Of a stretch of DNA of 64,000 bases, positions 60,327-64,000 are shown piece after piece (position 1 is the first letter of the stretch; each line of letters opens with the position of its first letter). The stretch is from Adiantum capillus-veneris (Eukaryota > Streptophyta > Polypodiopsida > Polypodiales > Pteridaceae), in the NCBI GenBank assembly GCA_014529385.2, contig CM043963.1, forward strand, positions 150,154,107 through 150,218,106. The letters are read 5' to 3'. The translations under genes were made by a program, and so were the position numbers. The notes beneath the pieces are model-generated. The model was not told where the DNA came from. It did not search any database and saw only the letters and a program-made list of their open reading frames with translations.

Positions 60327-61929
60327 CTAAGCAATAGATCGACCAATAGCTTGAGCAAATGTTGCCAAGTCACCTAAGTGAGGAGGCACCGTGGGTGAAG
60401 GTGCTCCAGAGACTACATGTGGAGTAGGTATTGGCATTGGGCTTGGCGCATAGGAAGCCCTTGGGTTCCACGTTGGGTACGATGTTGTGCCATGTGGCGG
60501 CCCAAAGTTCATATGTGTGGCCCTAGGCATAGCAGACATCGGATGTGACATGCTAATGCTAGCCGGTATAGTCCCATGGAAATAAGAAATAGGGTGTTGT
60601 GGTTCTGGAGCATAGGTTGTTGAAACAATGGGAGGAGTAGGGACTACATGAGAACGATGACCCATAGGTGCATACGATTAGTACACACTTGTAGGTACTG
60701 TTGCAGGCATTGAGCTACCATGTAGCGGTGCTTTACTAACAAATGAGGTCCATGGCGTGTTTCTCGGCATGCCCATCATTGGGGTAGGCATGGTAGCCGT
60801 AGTGTCATCAAGGGAAAGATGAGCTAGACTTGGAAAGGTGAAGCTATCACTTGTGGGCTCAGATTGCATTGAGACCCCTGGCGAAACAACATATGGAGGA
60901 TCCATCGGACTTACCGAGGGAGTCTCCATTTGCGATAAGGTCAGTTGTTTAGCCTTTCCTGTATCCAAGAATCTCATGAGACCTATTGAAGGCATGTTGA
61001 TCCCCTTGTTCTGTCTCTCTAACTCAATGACCCTATGGATGACCTCACAAACTCTTTGTTGTTGATCCTCCACACTAGTAGCACCCATTGTGGATTGTAG
61101 GACATCTAACCAACCCACGTGATAGGTGTGACCTGTGTATAGATCGGTCAGAGTTTTTGTTTGTAGTTCGTATTCCCAGTTCTCATTTTTAAGAACACTC
61201 CATCTAGGATTGAGGTGCTAGGGGTGTCCTTTGAGCTAGATGCAATGTTGCTTTCTAGGGGTTGGCCCTTAGCGGTTGCTAAGTCAGGAGCACTCGATTG
61301 CTCTCCTAGCAAGGATATTGACATAGGGGCTTTCACTTTTAACTCTCTTCGTTGCTCCGCCTTGCGTAAGCTCTTGACTTCCTTTTCCCTAGCCGCAATG
61401 ATATATCGCTCAACCTCTTGCACTTCGGCAAGGCTTCTACCATCGGGTAATATTACCTCGGAGGGAAATAACGATGAAGAGTCAAGAGGTGCAGTGAATG
61501 AAGTATTCACATGTACATTCTCTAAGGGCATAGGGTCTACGTTGGTCACGAATGGAGAATTTACTTCCCCACCGTCCTCATTTACATCATTAGCTCCATG
61601 TTCGAAGCGAGTGGCTCTACTAAAGGTTTCCTTCAAGCGGCTAAGCATGCTCGGCCCGGACCGCGGGCCCATGGCATGCATGTCTTGGCTTGAGCTATCG
61701 GGATTAGGCATTGGGAACCCTCCATGACGTCGTAGTCAGAGGAAGAGTCACTAGCCGCTATGTTCGGGTCTTGGTTTGTACTACCTTGAGTCCCCGCCGA
61801 GGGTCCGGAACCTAAAGTAGGTGGATATTGAGAACTCGCGTAAGTAGAAATTCTCTCTAGTTGCTCCGTCTCTAGCACACGACCAGATCGCAGATGCATG
61901 TGCCTTTGGCACCCTACAAGCGTCGGCAA
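60327..61929 (-). pseudogene. gag N-terminal extension
   Basis: From the ATG at 61929 (MPTLVGCQRHMHLRSGRVLE) through frame changes near 61700 and 61150 and a stop at 60675. Conserved blocks with the element at 30 kb are VERYIIAAREKEVKSLRK, ASSSKDTPSTSILDG, VIHRVIELERQNKGI and LMRFLDTGKA. The last 110 codons are Pro/Met/Ser-rich (PTPPIVSTTYAPEPQHP ...). The HLRSGR start is common in plant gypsy gag. No catalytic motif. Confidence 0.75.
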
Positions 61930-62643
61930 ATAACCTCGAAGGTTAACCGCTTACTTTTTTAAGCGTCCGTTTTCGCTCGTGTTTTTTACGTTTTTAATGT
62001 TTTTTAATGTTTGATTTTTTTTTTAATTAAAGTGTGATAGCTCAAAACGAGCGTATCACTCAGAGGGTCGCGGTGTGCTTTACAACACAACGTTCGGTCA
62101 CCTGAAGCTCCATTGGTCCTCAAAAAAGTCAATTTTTAGCTACGTGTGAAGCTAAAATTCGTAATTTTAAAGGGCGATAGATGTTTAAGCCTGAGCGTGA
62201 GCTTGGGCTTGGATCTGGGAGATATTTCCGATCCCGGTCCTACTTTTAAAATTTTTATTTTTTATTTTTTAAAAAAATATTTTTAATTTTTTTTTTTCTA
62301 AAAAAGGATAAGGTCGCCGCGGCCTACGCGAGAGCACACACACACTCTACCTACCTACTTCCAACTAATACACCTATTGTTACACACTAACACACTCTAT
62401 TAGCTCTCACAGATCTACTTCCTACTTACTGTAGATTACATTACCAGAACTAACAACCTTAATACTAACACCTTACACAGAGAAAAAACACAGTACCTTT
62501 GAAAACTCTATTTAAAAAAAAAATACACAGTAGTAACACAAAATCCTTTTTCTCAACACACACACCCTCCTTCCTTACCTTTCCTACAATTGAAATTGCA
62601 CTACAAAAGAATCACAGAGTGCCATTCAAGCTTAGTGTATGGC
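61930..62643 (-). other. Leader of the gag-protease element
   Basis: Strongly AT-rich with long A/T runs at 61960-62040 and 62240-62300. No gene. Confidence 0.6.
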
Positions 62644-62664
62644 ATTCCCGGCAGCAGCAGCGCC
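62644..62664 (-). promoter_or_regulatory. Primer binding site, tRNA-Asp-like
   Basis: The minus strand after the 5' LTR reads TTTTTGGCGCTGCTG followed by CTGCCGGGAA. It resembles the tRNA-Asp primer TGGCGCCGTTGCCGGGGA with an extra CTG unit. Confidence 0.55.
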
Positions 62665-62669
62665 AAAAA

Positions 62670-62902
62670 TATGCGCGTATGTCGCACGTGTCAATGCAAG
62701 GAACTTGCCGACACCGTGTGCGAGCCACAAATGGCTCCAAGCAACAACAAGCCTAAACTAGTAAGCTCAAAGATGGCGTTGGTGTGTCACTCACCACTCT
62801 ACGCTTCCTGTCGTGGAGGATTCCTCACCGCGAAGAAGGGGAGACGCCGCTACGCGCGCTCAACCGCCTCGCCGCCGTCGTGCCGCCACAATGCTCGCAT
62901 CG

Positions 62903-62943
<41 letters not shown>

Positions 62944-63113
62944 GCAACACCACCCACACACACAAGGAGATGATAAAGAAGAAGATGGTGTGTCACTCAC
63001 CACTCTACGCTTCCTGTCGTGGAGGATTCCTCGCCGCGAAGAAGAGGGAGACGCCGCTACGCCGCGCTCAACCGCCTCGCCGCCGTCGTGCCGCCACAAT
63101 GCTCGATCGCCTC

Positions 63114-63148
<35 letters not shown>

Positions 63149-63500
63149 CATCTCTCTCTCTCTCTCTCTCTCACTCTCTCACACACACACACACACACAC
63201 ACAATGAGATGATAAAGAAGAAGATGGAGATGGAGCAAGAGCACTCTTCAATTGCACAAATGAGAGAGTGTGTGAATTTTAGGTTTAGTTGACTTTTATA
63301 TGAGCTCACCCCATTCACACTTGGGCGCCCATGCTTAGCCAACTAATCCCTTGAATGTTCTAGTTAGAGTGCGCCTCTCATCGGCGATCACTCTTACCCT
63401 TTTCCTATTGGACCGACAAGCCCGTTACCTGACTCTACCAAGTAAATAGTACAACGTCCGTCGTAGGTGATATGGTGTCCGTGAGCCGTGAGGGTTAACA
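62670..63500 (-). repeat. 5' LTR of the gag-protease element
   Basis: 831 bp against 643 bp for its partner. The extra length is a 206-bp tandem duplication: GGTGTGTCACTCACCACTC recurs at 62781 and 62987. The terminus reads TATGCGCG instead of TGTGCACG, so the canonical CA end is mutated. The other end, TTAACA, is intact and followed by CTTAA. Confidence 0.92.
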
Positions 63501-64000
63501 CTTAACAAAGAAAAACGTTAAGTATTCATGGACTACTAAGGAGCAAAATGCTTTTGGCAAGATCAAAGATAAGCTTACCTCCCAACCAGTCCTTATCTTC
63601 CAGACCTCTCAAATCCATTTGAGGTCCAATGTGATTCTTGTGGTGATTGCCTTGGAGCAGTCTTGCTTCAAGAAGGGCATGCCATAGCATATGAGAGCCG
63701 AAGGCTCAACACGGATGAATGGGTCTTAGGCATTTATGAGAAAGAGCTGTTAGCTGTTCTCTATGTGTCCTAGACACATGGAAGCACTATCTATTGGGGA
63801 CTCCATTTATTTTACGAACAGACCATCAAAGTCTCAAGTACTTCATGACGCAACAAAGCTTTCCGACAAACAAATGAGGTGGGCAAATTCTCTTTCGCAA
63901 TTTAATTTCCACATTGCTCACATTGTTGGTAAGCAGAATCAAGTGGTTGATGCACTTTCACGAAGACCAAAAGTTAATGCTGTGTCAATAGAAACTCACA
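63501..64000 (+). pseudogene. G copy D RT connection and RNase H
   Basis: Resumes with LTKKNVKYSWTTKEQNAF, then FEVQCDSCGDCLGAVLLQEG and EKELLAVLY, the RNase H start of Ty3/gypsy pol. The first catalytic Asp (in QCDSCG) is present. Stops and frameshifts follow after 63770. The element continues past the window edge. Confidence 0.85.

Overview
This window is nuclear DNA of a land plant, most likely intergenic heterochromatin. It is packed with decayed, nested LTR retrotransposons (Ty1/copia, Ty3/gypsy and a gag-protease-only type), tRNA-iMet and tRNA-Asp-like primer sites, long GA/CT and CA microsatellites, and spliceosomal-looking exon pieces. I see no complete host gene, no bacterial operon, no rRNA and no CRISPR. 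The species cannot be fixed from the sequence.

Layout. 1-1010: a 200-bp-class repeat with direct and inverted copies. 2853-7010: minus-strand copia element (copia-0) with its 3' LTR but no 5' LTR, fused at about 7010 to the gag of a minus-strand gypsy element (family G, copy A, 5' LTR 8195-9866). 9867-20000: mostly unassigned, with a putative LTR (11250-11583), a LINE 3'-end relic (12241-12560), a protease-bearing gypsy-like relic (13291-15884), a 78-bp tandem duplication, and a tRNA-headed SINE-like sequence facing an inverted partner (18960-19380). 20721-29100: plus-strand gypsy element (H) split by copia-2 (21728-28219). 29164-30703: 5' part of a gag-protease element (LTR, primer site, gag). 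30709-36221: copia-1, the best preserved element, with paired 189/192-bp LTRs, an AGAGA target duplication and one 1327-codon frame broken only by four stops. 36222-37700: gypsy gag/protease relic (I). 38548-39615: second copia-0-type fragment, abutting a truncated G LTR (39616-40279). 40280-45950: lowest transposon content; it holds two exon-like blocks of an unrecognised gene (41031-41809), minisatellites, and two clusters of a 17-nt motif in both orientations. 45952-50684: G copy C (deleted pol plus 3' LTR). 51111-64000: G copy D, interrupted by a minus-strand LTR element (55207-63500, target duplication CTTAA) that encodes gag and aspartic protease but shows no reverse transcriptase, RNase H or integrase.

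How the parts relate. Insertion order is readable from nesting: copia-2 is younger than gypsy H, the gag-protease element is younger than G-D, copia-1 is younger than the gag-protease fragment beside it, and G copy B is younger than the copia-0-type fragment it abuts. All elements carry inactivating lesions. The gag-protease element would have depended on reverse transcriptase and integrase supplied in trans. The most unusual signals are this element and its relative at 29-30.7 kb, the bidirectional motif clusters at 43.5-45.1 kb, the SINE candidate, and the unassigned exon pair.
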